NCBI GenBank assembly: GCA_950295325.1 | Contig: OX485807.1 | Location: 6,944,501 to 7,008,500, forward strand | DNA: 64,000 bases | Direction of reading: 5' to 3' | Source: Polytrichum commune | Lineage: Eukaryota; Streptophyta; Polytrichopsida; Polytrichales; Polytrichaceae | Shown: one piece after another, positions 12,039 to 22,758 of the stretch | Position numbering within the stretch: the stretch's first letter is position 1 | Layout: every line of letters starts with the position of its first letter | Made by a program: the position numbers and the translations under genes | The notes under the pieces: generated by a model | Seen by the model: the letters and a program-made list of their open reading frames with translations, nothing else | Databases searched by the model: none | What the model was told of the DNA's origin: nothing

Positions 12039-13007
12039 TGTCGCAACCCTTGCTAAGCCCCCTTGACAATCTTGCCAATTTTCAATTCTAGCAAAGGTTA
12101 CGAGCGCTAACCATTCGCATTCCGCCATGCTAATGGTTAGCTCCTCCTACCCCGGACCTTATAGTTCATAGGAGGGAACCAACCCTCCTACTTTGCTTTT
12201 GGGACTCACCCCTTAATCAGAACCATTCCTTAGATGTGGACTTCCATCCATGGAAGCCCAATCCTATGTTGATCATCGCATTGCCGGAGCAACACTACAA
12301 CAACCCGAACCATACTAGGCAACTATGGCCTCACAATGGGCCAATGCCCATGGACGCCTTGCCGTTTGGCCTCGGGTGGGTGAGGCCACACCACCTCACC
12401 CATATAAGCCTCTAGGACTCTACGCGGGGCCCCTACCCCACCGTCAACCAACCTCTTGTCTCTACCAAGAGTTGGGGCCAAGTGGACATTTTCCCTTAGC
12501 CGCGGGGCCTAGAATCCCCCACAGCTTCAGACCATCATAACTTCCTTGTATGATGTCTGATGCTAACACTTGACCACTCCATCTTCATCTACGCTTCACG
12601 TAGATGCCGATGCACTCCTCACTTGCCCCATTCGGGCAAGTGGTGAGGAAGTTATGCCTGTTTGAACCTTGGCAGTCCCGGGAATCACTCCCAGGCACTG
12701 CTGTACCAGGGCGCTGTCCCGGGACAGCACCCCACTCAAATGGCCATAACTCCTAGCTCACACCTCCGATTGAGGTGTTCTTGAGCATTCTAGAATCACC
12801 ACGCCATGAGCTACGCATAGCTCATGGCCTTACCCTAGTGCCTCCTAGTCTCCGTGGGTGGGAGGCGTTCCCAACGCCCGGGGCCCTCACCCACACTAGG
12901 ATCACTTGGGCCCTCTCACCAACGGCGCCACAAGTCCCGGGTGTCACTCCGGGGTCCCCCTTGTGCCCATGGTGTTTCGGGCACTCCTCATGGAGAGGTG
13001 CGCGACA
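12039..13007 (-). repeat. 3' LTR of chromovirus A
   Basis: A 969-bp LTR in reverse orientation, TGTCGCAACCC to GTGCGCGACA, immediately after the target duplication TAGTA. It is closely similar to the partner LTR reconstructed from 24,938-25,052 and 37,804-38,658. Confidence 0.92.
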
Positions 13008-15706
13008 CTCACCCCCACCAAACGGAGTCGATGCCCTCATCGACTATACTCGTAGTCGGCACACCAATTCTCAAGTTGCCATCCTCTATGGTGCGGCATT
13101 GTGTTTACCTTAGGGCGCGACCCCCACAATGCATCTTCAAATTTGGCATAGTCCCAAAGGTGTCGTTCCTAGGTGGTCCGTTAGCGACTTTGGATCTCTC
13201 ATCCAAGGACCTAACCTATACTAGACCCACCTACTTTGGGACTCACATGGGTTGCCCCTCCTTTGGGGCCTCCCCCGTTAGGCTCCACTAGCCTAACGTG
13301 ACACATCTAGGCGAGACCTCAACGCTTCCACTAAGTTGTCTCGGTTGCAACTCCGAGATGGCTTTCCATTGTTAAGCCACGCCTCGATCGCACGGGGGTG
13401 ATGCCAAGTCCCGCCCGACTCGGTTCCCACTTTGCTCTTTCGAGACATGGGTTCATGACTCCCATGCGCCAACTCTTGTTAGCTCGCGGGTAGCACTTTT
13501 ATGAGCACGCGCCATCACCTTGTCCCCGCCCGGACAAGCCCACAACTAAGAAGTTTCTTGGTTTTATCCAAGGCCCCTCCAAGCCATGGCCCCCAATTAC
13601 TCGGCTTACCCAACCTAGTTTGGCATATCTATTCCCCCTCTTCCATTAACCAAGCACAAGTACAAGACTAGGACCTCATCTCATACTTTTCTCTTTGCAC
13701 CACTAAAGTTTGGACTTTATTCCCTCAAGCCAAAGAACAAGTTCATGTTGTGGCGTAATTAACCTCGAAGCTAAGTGTGCTACTAGCGTCTCTCCCCCAC
13801 TAAAGGAGATTGATGTCCTCATCAATGCCTACGCTTCATTTTATTGGAATCCTTAGCCTTAGTTTTCTTCAAAGTGCTTCACCTATTCATTGGTGTTCAC
13901 CATGTCTCTTGCCGCCACCCAAGCGGTTTTTTTTTCATGGTATCCTCACCATTTCACCAAGTACTCTTTTGCACATTTTCTTTCATTTTCACTTGGGCTT
14001 CCTACACTTGAGGGTGCCCTCCTACCTCATGTTCCAAATGACCTCCACAATGTCGGGACGTGGCTTAATCACTTGCTTGTGATCGGGCCACAAGGTGTCA
14101 TCCTTAAATGGCTTTAGTAATGAGACATGAAATGTTAGATGCACTTTGATCTCGGCGGTAATTCCAACTTATATATGTCCTTGAACACTTGTTCCACAAT
14201 GGGAAACGGAGCTCCAATTTTGGACATGAACTTTGGAGTAAGGCTTTCTCCAAGGTGAAGTTGTCCACATTCAACAACACCTTATTGGCCCACCTCATAC
14301 TCCACTTCGCGTCTTCCGGCATTGACTTGCACTTCGTAGCACCTTCGGGCTTTCTCCACCAACAACTTGGTCATCTCCAAGACTTGTTTACCATCCTTGG
14401 CCAACTCCTCACCATGTTGGTTGAACTCTAGTGTTGAATGTGCCTCCTCGAGAGCTAGGTTAATAGGTTGGAGCGCATCCACTCCATAAGCCACCACGAA
14501 AGACCACCCCTTGGTAGCCAAGTGCGTGGCTACATTGCAATTACACTCCGCTCGACCCACATAGTCCGCCCAATCTCCTTGGTCCGCCCCCACCAAGTTC
14601 CTCAAGTATTGCTTCAAGACTCCATTCACACGCTCCGCTTTCCCATCCATTTGGGAATATAAGGCCGTGCTAAACCTTAGTTTCATTCCGACCTCCTTAG
14701 AAAAATGCATTGAAAATGCACTTGTGAACTTTGGATCTTGATCCCACACAATCACTCTCGGCAACCCGTGGTGCCTCAACCATCCTTTGAGAAAAGGCTA
14801 TGCGGTCTCCAACGCGGTGGCGGTTCCCACAATCGGCACCATGTGTGCCAACTTGGCAAACCGGTATACCATCAACAAGATGGCATCATACCCATGTGAC
14901 TCCGGCAAACTTGCCATCAAGTCCATGCACATACTATGCCATGGCGCCGACGGGATAGGCAACGGTTGCAAGAAACCGCCTTGCTTTTGGTAAGAGGCTC
15001 GGGTCACTTGGCACTTCATCCAAGCCTTCACAAAGTGGGTTATATCTTCCTTTATGCACCGCCAATGGTACCTCCTTGACACCATTCTACGGCGGTCTTT
15101 TCTTTCTCCTCTATGGCCGGCAATAGGACTATCAAATTCCTCCTTCAAAACCGATAGCCTCTACTTGCCTTGTGGCACATACACCCAACTTTGCTTGCAC
15201 TTGAACAATCCGTCCACCAACTTAACCTCTTTGAGCACCTTGCTCTTGCGAAGCTCACCTAAAAGCTTTTGTGCTTTGGGGTAGTTAATTTACCCCTCCC
15301 GTATCTTGCATCACAAGTTTCCTTCGCCGGCACACATTAGCCACAAGGTTTGGATGGTTCTCATTGCTTGGAATTTTTCCGGTCTACTTCGCGCATCCGG
15401 CACCACATTTCCACGGTCCGGTTTGTGGATCAAATCCACCTTCATAAGCGCCAAACTATCATGTCACCGCAATGACTTGGCGCTCACTTGCGCTTGAATG
15501 TCAAAATTCTTTTAGGACACATTGTCCATGTAGACCTTTGCTTTGTGCGACCCCAAATAGTGTCGCCACATCTTCAAGCAATGCACTACGGCAAAGAAAT
15601 TCTTTGTCATGAGTTGGTTGTCTTCTTTGACAACCATCGAGCTTCATGCTCCCATATGCAATGGCCTTCCAATTACACATAATCCACCATTGGCAAAGTC
15701 GCTCAC
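13008..15706 (-). pseudogene. Chromovirus A integrase, chromodomain and 3' region
   Basis: Read on the minus strand, from right to left: the end of RNase H; an integrase zinc-binding segment (GHRGERKDRRRMV, then KCQVTRASYQ) near 15,000-15,140; a DDE core (CMDLMASLPES, then WDQDPKFTSAFSMHF) in about 14,640-14,960; an integrase C-terminus down to about 14,110; and a chromodomain remnant at 13,830-14,000. The 3' noncoding region (about 13,026-13,810) and polypurine tract (13,008-13,025) follow. The frame is broken by stops and shifts. Positions 15,702-15,706 are the CTCAC target of element C. Confidence 0.8.
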
Positions 15707-16682
15707 TGTCGCGCACCTCTCCATGAGGAGTGCCCGAAACACCATGGGCACAAGGGGGACCCCGGAGTGACACCCGGGACTTGTGGCGCCGTTGGTGAGA
15801 GGGCCCAAGTGATCCTAGTGTGGGTGAGGGCCCCGGGCGTTGGGAACGCCTCCCACCCACGGAGACTAGGATGCACAAGGGTAAGGCCATAAGCTATGCG
15901 TAGCTCATGGCGTGGTGATTCTAGAATGCTCAAGAACACCTTAATCGGAGGTGTGAGCTAGGAGTTATGGCCATTAGTGGGGGGGGGGCGCTGTCCCGGG
16001 ACAGCGCCCTGGTACAGCAGTGCCTGGGAGTGATTCCCGGGACTGCCAAGGTTCAAACAGGCATAACTTCCTCACCACTTGCCCGAATGGGGCAAGTGAG
16101 GAGTGCATCGGCATCTACGTGAAGCGTAGATGAAGATGGAGTGGTCAAGTGTTAGCATCAGACATCATACAAGGAAGTTATGATGGTCTGAAGCTGTGGG
16201 GGCTTCTAGGCCCAGCGGCTAAGGGAAAATGTCCACTTGGCCCCAACTCTTGGTAGAGAGACAAGAGGTTGGTTGACGGTGGGGTAGGGGCCCCGCGTAG
16301 AGTCCTAGAGGCTTATATGGGTGAGGTGGTGTGGCCTCACCCACCCGAGGCCGAACGGCACGGCCTCCATGGGCATTGGCCCATTGTGAGGCCATAGTTG
16401 CCTAGTATGGTTCGGGTTGTTGTAGTGTTGCTCCGGCAACGCGATGATCAACATAGGATTGGACTTCCATGGATGGAAGTCCACATTGGGGAAATGGGTT
16501 ACCGATTAAGGGGTGAGTCCCGAAAGCAAAGTAGGAGGGTTGGTTCCCTCCTATGAACTATTGGTCCGGGGTAAGAGGAGCTATCCATTAGCATGGCGGA
16601 ATGCGAATGGTTAGCGCTCGTAACCTTTGCTAGAAACGAAAATTGGCAAGATGGTCAAGGAGGGCTAGCAAGGGTTGCGACA
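15707..16682 (+). repeat. 5' LTR of chromovirus C
   Basis: 976 bp. It shows the LTR hairpins well: a perfect 22-bp palindrome at 15,987-16,008 (arm GGCGCTGTCCC), CATCTACG...CGTAGATG at 16,111-16,131, GTTGC-TCCG-GCAAC at 16,427-16,440, and GGACTTCCAT with its complement at 16,461-16,482. A TATA-like CTTATATGG lies near 16,312. Confidence 0.92.
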
Positions 16683-17330
16683 CGTGGTATCAGAGCAGGG
16701 TTCCAAGTTTTGAGCTCGCACTTTGAGGGAAACATGGGTATCAAAAATGCGGGTTATGATGGTGAGCCCGGGGTTTCCAAAAGGTTGTGAGGCTCAAATT
16801 GGAACAAGGATCATGTGCAAGTGGAATTTGACCATACCATTGGTTCAAATGACAATGGTGGGCATGAGGGTGGATTTGGTAAGGAAAATGGAGGAGTGCT
16901 TTGAAAAGGGCTCCCGCAAACCTCAAAAAACATTTGGGGCCTAGAATACCGAAAGCACCCAAAACCTTGGAGGGCATTAATGTTGGATTGAAATTCCAAT
17001 TCGAAATGCTTGGAAGGTATTGATGTTGGAATGAATTTGGTGCTAATGAGGCACCCGGGGCCTCTTAAGGCCTATGTGCGCTATTCAAACGCACAAATGA
17101 AGGATACACCTAAAACGGACGAGTTTTCTAAGAAATGCATCCTAAAAGCGGGTGGTGGATGCCTTGTTTAAGTCCCCAAGGCTTCTTGAGGACACGGTGG
17201 GGACCATCAAGTTTGCAAGAGCATTGAAGCCAATGGTCCCAAAGAGAAGTTCGGCGGCGCATCACCACAAGTGGCTTTAGCAAAAGTAGGTCCCAAAGAA
17301 ATGAGTGCAAATTGTTTGGTCCATTTTACT
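16683..17330 (+). pseudogene. Chromovirus C primer site and deleted gag
   Basis: TGGTATCAGAGC (16,685-16,696) is the initiator tRNA-Met primer site. A gag remnant starts at the ATG at 16,734 and is frameshifted at once. It keeps the N-terminal segment (FEKG, RKPQKTFG) and then joins directly to the PLKAYVRYSNAQMKDTPK part. The Retrotrans_gag core kept in the copy at 2603-4869 is missing. Confidence 0.75.
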
Positions 17331-17660
17331 TAGGCAAAACATGTTGGTGCCGCGGACGGAATGTTGGCTTTATGCTTCCAAAGCAAATCATACTTGTGCC
17401 GCGGACGGAATGTTGGGAGGTGGGTTTGTCCTACCAAGGCAATTCATGTTCGTGCCGCGGACGGAGTGTGGGAAGGTGGCTTTGTGCTACCAAGGCAAAA
17501 CATGTTTGTTTTGCGGACAAATGATTAGAAATTGGTTTTGTGGCACCAAACCAATTTGTCCCGCGGATGAAATGTTTAAAGTTGGCTTTGCGGACCAAGC
17601 CAAGCCAAGTTGCCGAGGACCAAATGTTGGACGATGGCTTTGTGGCCAAGGCTAGTAGCC
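17331..17660 (+). repeat. Tandem repeat in the gag-protease spacer of C
   Basis: Five to seven imperfect copies of a 50-57 bp unit marked by TGCCGCGGACGGAATGTT and GGTGGCTTTGTG (units near 17,349, 17,399, 17,454, 17,511, 17,560 and 17,610). The unit corresponds to the single spacer CTADQMLEGGFVAKA after the zinc knuckle of the better preserved gag. The 116-residue cysteine-rich ORF read through it (17,305-17,655) is a by-product of the repeat. Confidence 0.8.
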
Positions 17661-17689
17661 TTAAGCCGAGGCCAAGTATTTTGTACCTT

Positions 17690-18350
17690 GAGGCTTAAAT
17701 GAATGGGAGGCTTGTCTCATGGGTTGACAAAGAGTTAAGGCATTCTTTCATGACCCCAAAGCTCACAAGGGAGTTGGGGTTTGCCGATTGGTAGAGTGGT
17801 GAAGCCCACCAATGTGCGGTTTGGAAAGGGCGAACCGCATGAGACAAAGGAGGCCGCGATGAATGTAACCTTTCAATGTGGGACATTGGAATTTTGTCAA
17901 AATTTCACACCATGTGAAATAGATGAAATGCATGTCATTGTGAAGGCCGCCTTCTTTGAAACTCACATGATAGATGTGAGGCGCAAGCCGGTGTGCTTGC
18001 GGTGCATTATGATGTGTCATAATGGCAAAGAATTGAGGTTCAAATTGACAAGGACTCCTATGGTAGGAGGACCCAAGTTGAATTTGGTCTTAATGGACCA
18101 AATGAAAAATGGCCAACATAATGGTCGTGGTTCAATTGAAGCAACTCCAAGGAACTCATGGGGAGGCTAGGAAAGATGGGCCTCCTCCAAACCATACTTG
18201 TGGGATGTTGGTGAGATACAAGGATGTATTCACCAATGTGTTGATCAAAATGTTACCGCCAAGAAGTGAATTGCAACTTTGCTCAAGAAGAAATTGAGTT
18301 CTTGAGGCATGTAGTGACAAAGGAAGTTGGTGGACAAACATGAAGAATTT
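17690..18350 (+). pseudogene. Chromovirus C protease remnant and RT deletion scar
   Basis: A retropepsin-like segment (TKVRFGKGEP-type stretch, ETKEAAMNVTFQCGTLEF, EIDEMHVIVKAAFFETH). It is followed by a reading like the segment before reverse transcriptase (VRYKDVFTNVLIKMLPP) and then directly by EEIEFLRHVVTKEVGG, which belongs after the RT catalytic core. The YxDD-bearing core of roughly 200 residues is absent. The protein could not reverse transcribe. Confidence 0.75.
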
Positions 18351-18469
18351 CAAGGCAATCCAAGAGGAGAATTGGTCCTTGACTCAAAAAAAAAAGCTTA
18401 GGTCATTGGTTGGCCTAGCCAACTACTACCACCACTTCATTCTAGATTTGTTTTAAGGTTGCTAGGGCC

Positions 18470-19115
18470 TTACTCGACTTATGGAGGAAATGGCTATTCC
18501 AAGAGTGGGATGAGCCTTGTCACCAAGCCCTTGGGAAGCTCAAGAGCAAGTTCCCTTCACAAGATGTGGTTAAGTTTCCGGGTTTTCATAAGCATTTTGA
18601 GGTGCACATGAAGACGAAGGACTTTATCATTGGCGGATGTTGATCCAAGATGGATGACCATTGCTTATGAGAGCATTAAGCTCCATGGTTGTCGAACCTT
18701 GCCCGGCTTGTGCAAGAAATGGCTATCCCAAGAGTGGGATGAGCCGTGCCACCAAGCCATTGAGGAGCTTAAGACGAAGTTCTCTTCGCCGCCCGTGCTC
18801 AAGTTCACGGAGTTTGACATACCTTTTGAGGTGCATACGGGGGCGAGAGACTTTATTTGGCGGATGTGGATGTAAAAAAATAAATAAAAATGGCCATTGC
18901 ATATGGGAGCATGAAGCTCGATGGTTGTAAGACCTTGTCCGACTTGTGAAAGAAATGGCTATCCCAAGAGTGGGACTAGCCTTGTCACCAAGTCTTTGGG
19001 GAGCTTAAGAGCAAGTTCTCTTCGCCGCCCGTGCTCAAGTTCATGGAGTTTGACAAACCTTTTGAGGTGCATACGGGGGCGAGTAACTTTGCCAATGATG
19101 GATTGTTAATGTAAG
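18470..19115 (+). repeat. Tandem triplication of an RNase H segment in C
   Basis: Three tandem copies of a unit of about 230 bp beginning AAATGGCTAT(T/C)CCAAGAGTGGGA (starts near 18,488, 18,718 and 18,952). Each encodes the connection/RNase H start (WLSQEWDEPCHQA, then FEVHTGASDF). Copies B have two units. The duplication further breaks the pol frame. Confidence 0.8.
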
Positions 19116-19149
19116 ATGGATGGCCTTTGCATATGGGGGCTTGAGGCTC

Positions 19150-20965
19150 GATGGTTGTCAAAGAAGACAACCAACTCATGACAAAGAACTTCTTTGCCGT
19201 AGTGCATTGCTTGAAGATGTGGCGACATTATTTGGGGTCGCACAAAGCAAAGGTCTACATGGACAATGTGTCCTAAAAGTATTTTAACGTATACAAGCAC
19301 AAGTGAGCGCCAAGTCATTGCGGTGGCATGATAGTTTGGCGCTTATGAAGGTGGATTTGGTCCACAAACCGGACCATGGAAATGTGGTGCCGGATGCGCT
19401 AAGTAGACCGGATGAGTTCCAAGCAATGAGAACCATCCAAACCTTGTGGCTAATGTGTGCGGCGAAGGAAACTTGTGATGCAAGATACGGGAGGGGTAAA
19501 TTAACTACCCCGAGGCACAAAAGCTTTTAGGTGAGCTTCGCAAGAGCAAGGTGCTCAAAGAGGTTAAGTTGGTGGACGGATTGTTCAAGTGTAAGCAAAG
19601 TCGGGTGTATGTGCCTCAAGGCAAGTTGAGGCTATCGGTTTTGAAGGAAAAATGTGATAGTCCTATTGCCGGCCATAGAGGAGAAAGAAAAAACCGCCAT
19701 AGAATGGTGTCATGGAGGTACCATTGGCGGTGCATAAAGGAGGATATAACCCACTTTGTCAAGGCGTGAATAAAGTGCCAAATGAACCGAGCCTCTTACC
19801 AAAAGCAAGGCGGTTTCTTGCAACCGTTGCCTATCCCGTCGGCGCCATGGCATGGTATGTGCATGGACTTGATCACAAGTTTGCCGGAGTCACATGGGTA
19901 TGATGCCATCTTGTTGATGGTATACCGGTTTGCCAAGTTGGCACACATGGTGCCGATTGTGGGAACCGCCACCGCGTTGGAGACCGCATAGCCTTTTCTC
20001 AAAGGATGGTTGAGGCACCACGGGTTGCCAAGAGTGATTGTGTGGGATCAAGATCCAAAGTTCACAAGTGCATTTTCAATGCATTTCTCTAAGGAGGTCG
20101 GAATGAAACTAAGGTTTAGCACGGCCTTGCATTCCCAAATGAATGGGAAAACGGAGCATGTGAATGGAGTCTTGAAGCAATACTTGAGGAACTTGGTGGG
20201 GGCGGACCAAGGAGATTGGGCGGACTATGTGGGTCGAGCGGAGTGTAATTGCAATGTAGCCACGCACTTGGCTACCAAGGGGTGGTCTTTCGTGGTGGCT
20301 TATGGAGTGGATGCGCTCCAACCTATTAACCTAGCTCTCGAGGGGGCACATTCAACACTAGAGTTCAACCAAGATGGTGAGGACTTGGCCAAGAATGTAA
20401 ACAAGTCTTGGAGATGACCAAGTTGTTGGTGGAGAAAGCCCGAAGGTGGTACGAAGTGCGAATCAATGCCGGAAGACGCAAAGTGGATAATGAGCTGGGC
20501 CAAAAGGTGTTGTTGAATGTGAACAACTTCACTTACCCGAAAGGCCTCACTCCAAAGTTTATGTCCAAAATTGGAGCTCCGTTTCCCATTGTGGAACAAG
20601 TGTTCAAGGACATGTATAAGTTGGAATTACCGCCCGAGATCAAAGTGCATCCCATACTTCATGTCTCAATCCTAAAGTCATTTAAGGACGACACCTTGTG
20701 GCCCGATCACAAGCAAGTGATTAGGCCACCTCCCGACCTTGTGGAGGTCATTTGGAACATGAGGTAGGAGGGCACCCTCAAGTATAGGAAGCCCAAGTGA
20801 AAATGAAAAAAATGTACAAAAGAGTACTTGGTGAAATGGTGAGGATACCATGAAAAAGAAACCGCTTGGGTGGCGGCAAGAGACATGGTGAACACCAATG
20901 AATAGGTGAAGCACTTTGAAGAAACTAAGGCTAAGGATTCCAATAAAATGAAGCGTAGGCATTGA
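19150..20965 (+). pseudogene. Chromovirus C integrase and chromodomain remnant
   Basis: RNase H C-terminus (about 19,150-19,530), integrase zinc-binding segment (GHRGERKNRHRMVSWRYH, about 19,670-19,790), and DDE core: CMDLITSLPES near 19,862, WDQDPKFTSAFSMHF near 20,043, and HSQMNGKTEHVNGVLKQYL near 20,130. All three acidic positions are visible. Stops occur after KA near 19,767 and after ALETA at 19,989, and a frameshift at about 20,395 moves the C-terminal half to another frame (20,408-20,767). The chromodomain (KEYLVKW, GYHEKETAWVAARDMV) lies at about 20,825-20,960. Confidence 0.82.
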
Positions 20966-21777
20966 TGAGGACATCAATCTCCTTTAGTGGGGGAGAGACG
21001 CTTGTAGCACACTTAGCTTCGAGGCTAATTGCTCCACAACATGTACTTGTTCTTTGGCTTGAGGCAATAAAGTCCAAACTTTAGTGGTGCAAAGAGAAAA
21101 GTATGAGATGAGGTCCTAGTCTTGTACTTGTGCTTGGTTAGTGGAAGAGGGGGAATAGACATGCCAAACTAGGTTGGGTAAGCCGAGTAATTGGGGGCCA
21201 TGGCTTGGAGGGGCCTTGGATAAAACCAAGAAACTTCTTAGTTGTGGGCTTGTCCGGGCGGGGACAAGGTGATGGCGTGTGCTCATAAAAGTGCTACCCG
21301 CGAGCTAACGAGAGTTGGCGCATGGGAGTCATGAACCCATGTCTCGAAAGAGCAAAGTGGGAACCGAGTCGGGCGGGACTTGGCATCACCCCCGTGCGAT
21401 CGAGGCGTGGCTTAACAATGGAAAGCCATCTCGGAGTTGCAACCGAGACAACTTAGTGGAAGCGTTGAGGTCTCGCCTAGATGTGTCACGTTAGGCTAGT
21501 GGAGCCTAACGGGGGAGGCCCCAAAGGAGGGGCAACCCATGTGAGTCCCGAAGTAGGTGGGTCTAGTATAGGTTAGGTCCTTGGAGGAGTTCCAAGGTCG
21601 CTAACGGACCACCTAGTAACGACACCTTTGGGACTATGCCAAATTTGAAGATGCATTGTGGGGGTCGCGCCCTAAGGTAAACACAATGCCGCACCATAGA
21701 GGATGGCAACTTGAGAATTGGTGTGCCGACTACGAGTATAGTCGATGAGGGCATCGACTCCGTTTGGTGGGGGTGAG
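20966..21777 (+). mobile_element. Chromovirus C 3' noncoding region and polypurine tract
   Basis: About 800 bp of noncoding sequence ending in TTTGGTGGGGGTGAG right before the 3' LTR. I see no gene in it. Confidence 0.8.
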
Positions 21778-22753
21778 TGTCGCGCACCTCTCCATGAGGA
21801 GTGCCCGAAACACCATGGGCACAAGGGGGACCCCGGAGTGACACCCGGGACTTGTGGCGCCGTTGGTGAGAGGGCCCAAGTGATCCTAGTGTGGGTGAGG
21901 GCCCCGGGCGTTGGGAACGCCTCCCACCCACGGAGACTAGGATGCACAAGGGTAAGGCCATAAGCTATGCGTAGCTCATGGCGTGGTGATTCTAGAATGC
22001 TCAAGAACACCTTAATCGGAGGTGTGAGCTAGGAGTTATGGCCATTAGTGGGGGGGGGGCGCTGTCCCGGGACAGCGCCCTGGTACAGCAGTGCCTGGGA
22101 GTGATTCCCGGGACTGCCAAGGTTCAAACAGGCATAACTTCCTCACCACTTGCCCGAATGGGGCAAGTGAGGAGTGCATCGGCATCTACGTGAAGCGTAG
22201 ATGAAGATGGAGTGGTCAAGTGTTAGCATCAGACATCATACAAGGAAGTTATGATGGTCTGAAGCTGTGGGGGCTTCTAGGCCCAGCGGCTAAGGGAAAA
22301 TGTCCACTTGGCCCCAACTCTTGGTAGAGAGACAAGAGGTTGGTTGACGGTGGGGTAGGGGCCCCGCGTAGAGTCCTAGAGGCTTATATGGGTGAGGTGG
22401 TGTGGCCTCACCCACCCGAGGCCGAACGGCACGGCCTCCATGGGCATTGGCCCATTGTGAGGCCATAGTTGCCTAGTATGGTTCGGGTTGTTGTAGTGTT
22501 GCTCCGGCAACGCGATGATCAACATAGGATTGGACTTCCATGGATGGAAGTCCACATTGGGGAAATGGGTTACCGATTAAGGGGTGAGTCCCGAAAGCAA
22601 AGTAGGAGGGTTGGTTCCCTCCTATGAACTATTGGTCCGGGGTAAGAGGAGCTATCCATTAGCATGGCGGAATGCGAATGGTTAGCGCTCGTAACCTTTG
22701 CTAGAAACGAAAATTGGCAAGATGGTCAAGGAGGGCTAGCAAGGGTTGCGACA
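21778..22753 (+). repeat. 3' LTR of chromovirus C
   Basis: 976 bp, the same length as and apparently identical to the 5' LTR at 15,707-16,682. It is followed by the duplicated target CTCAC. Confidence 0.92.
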
Positions 22754-22758
22754 CTCAC

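Larger units (their letters stand above)
15707..22753 (+). mobile_element. Chromovirus C, complete young deletion derivative
   Basis: A full-length element of 7047 bp with two 976-bp LTRs and a perfect 5-bp duplication CTCAC at 15,702-15,706 and 22,754-22,758. The LTRs look identical wherever I compared them, including a run of ten G, which suggests recent insertion. The internal region has a primer site and polypurine tract but no usable gag or pol, so it must have moved with proteins from another element. Confidence 0.92.
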
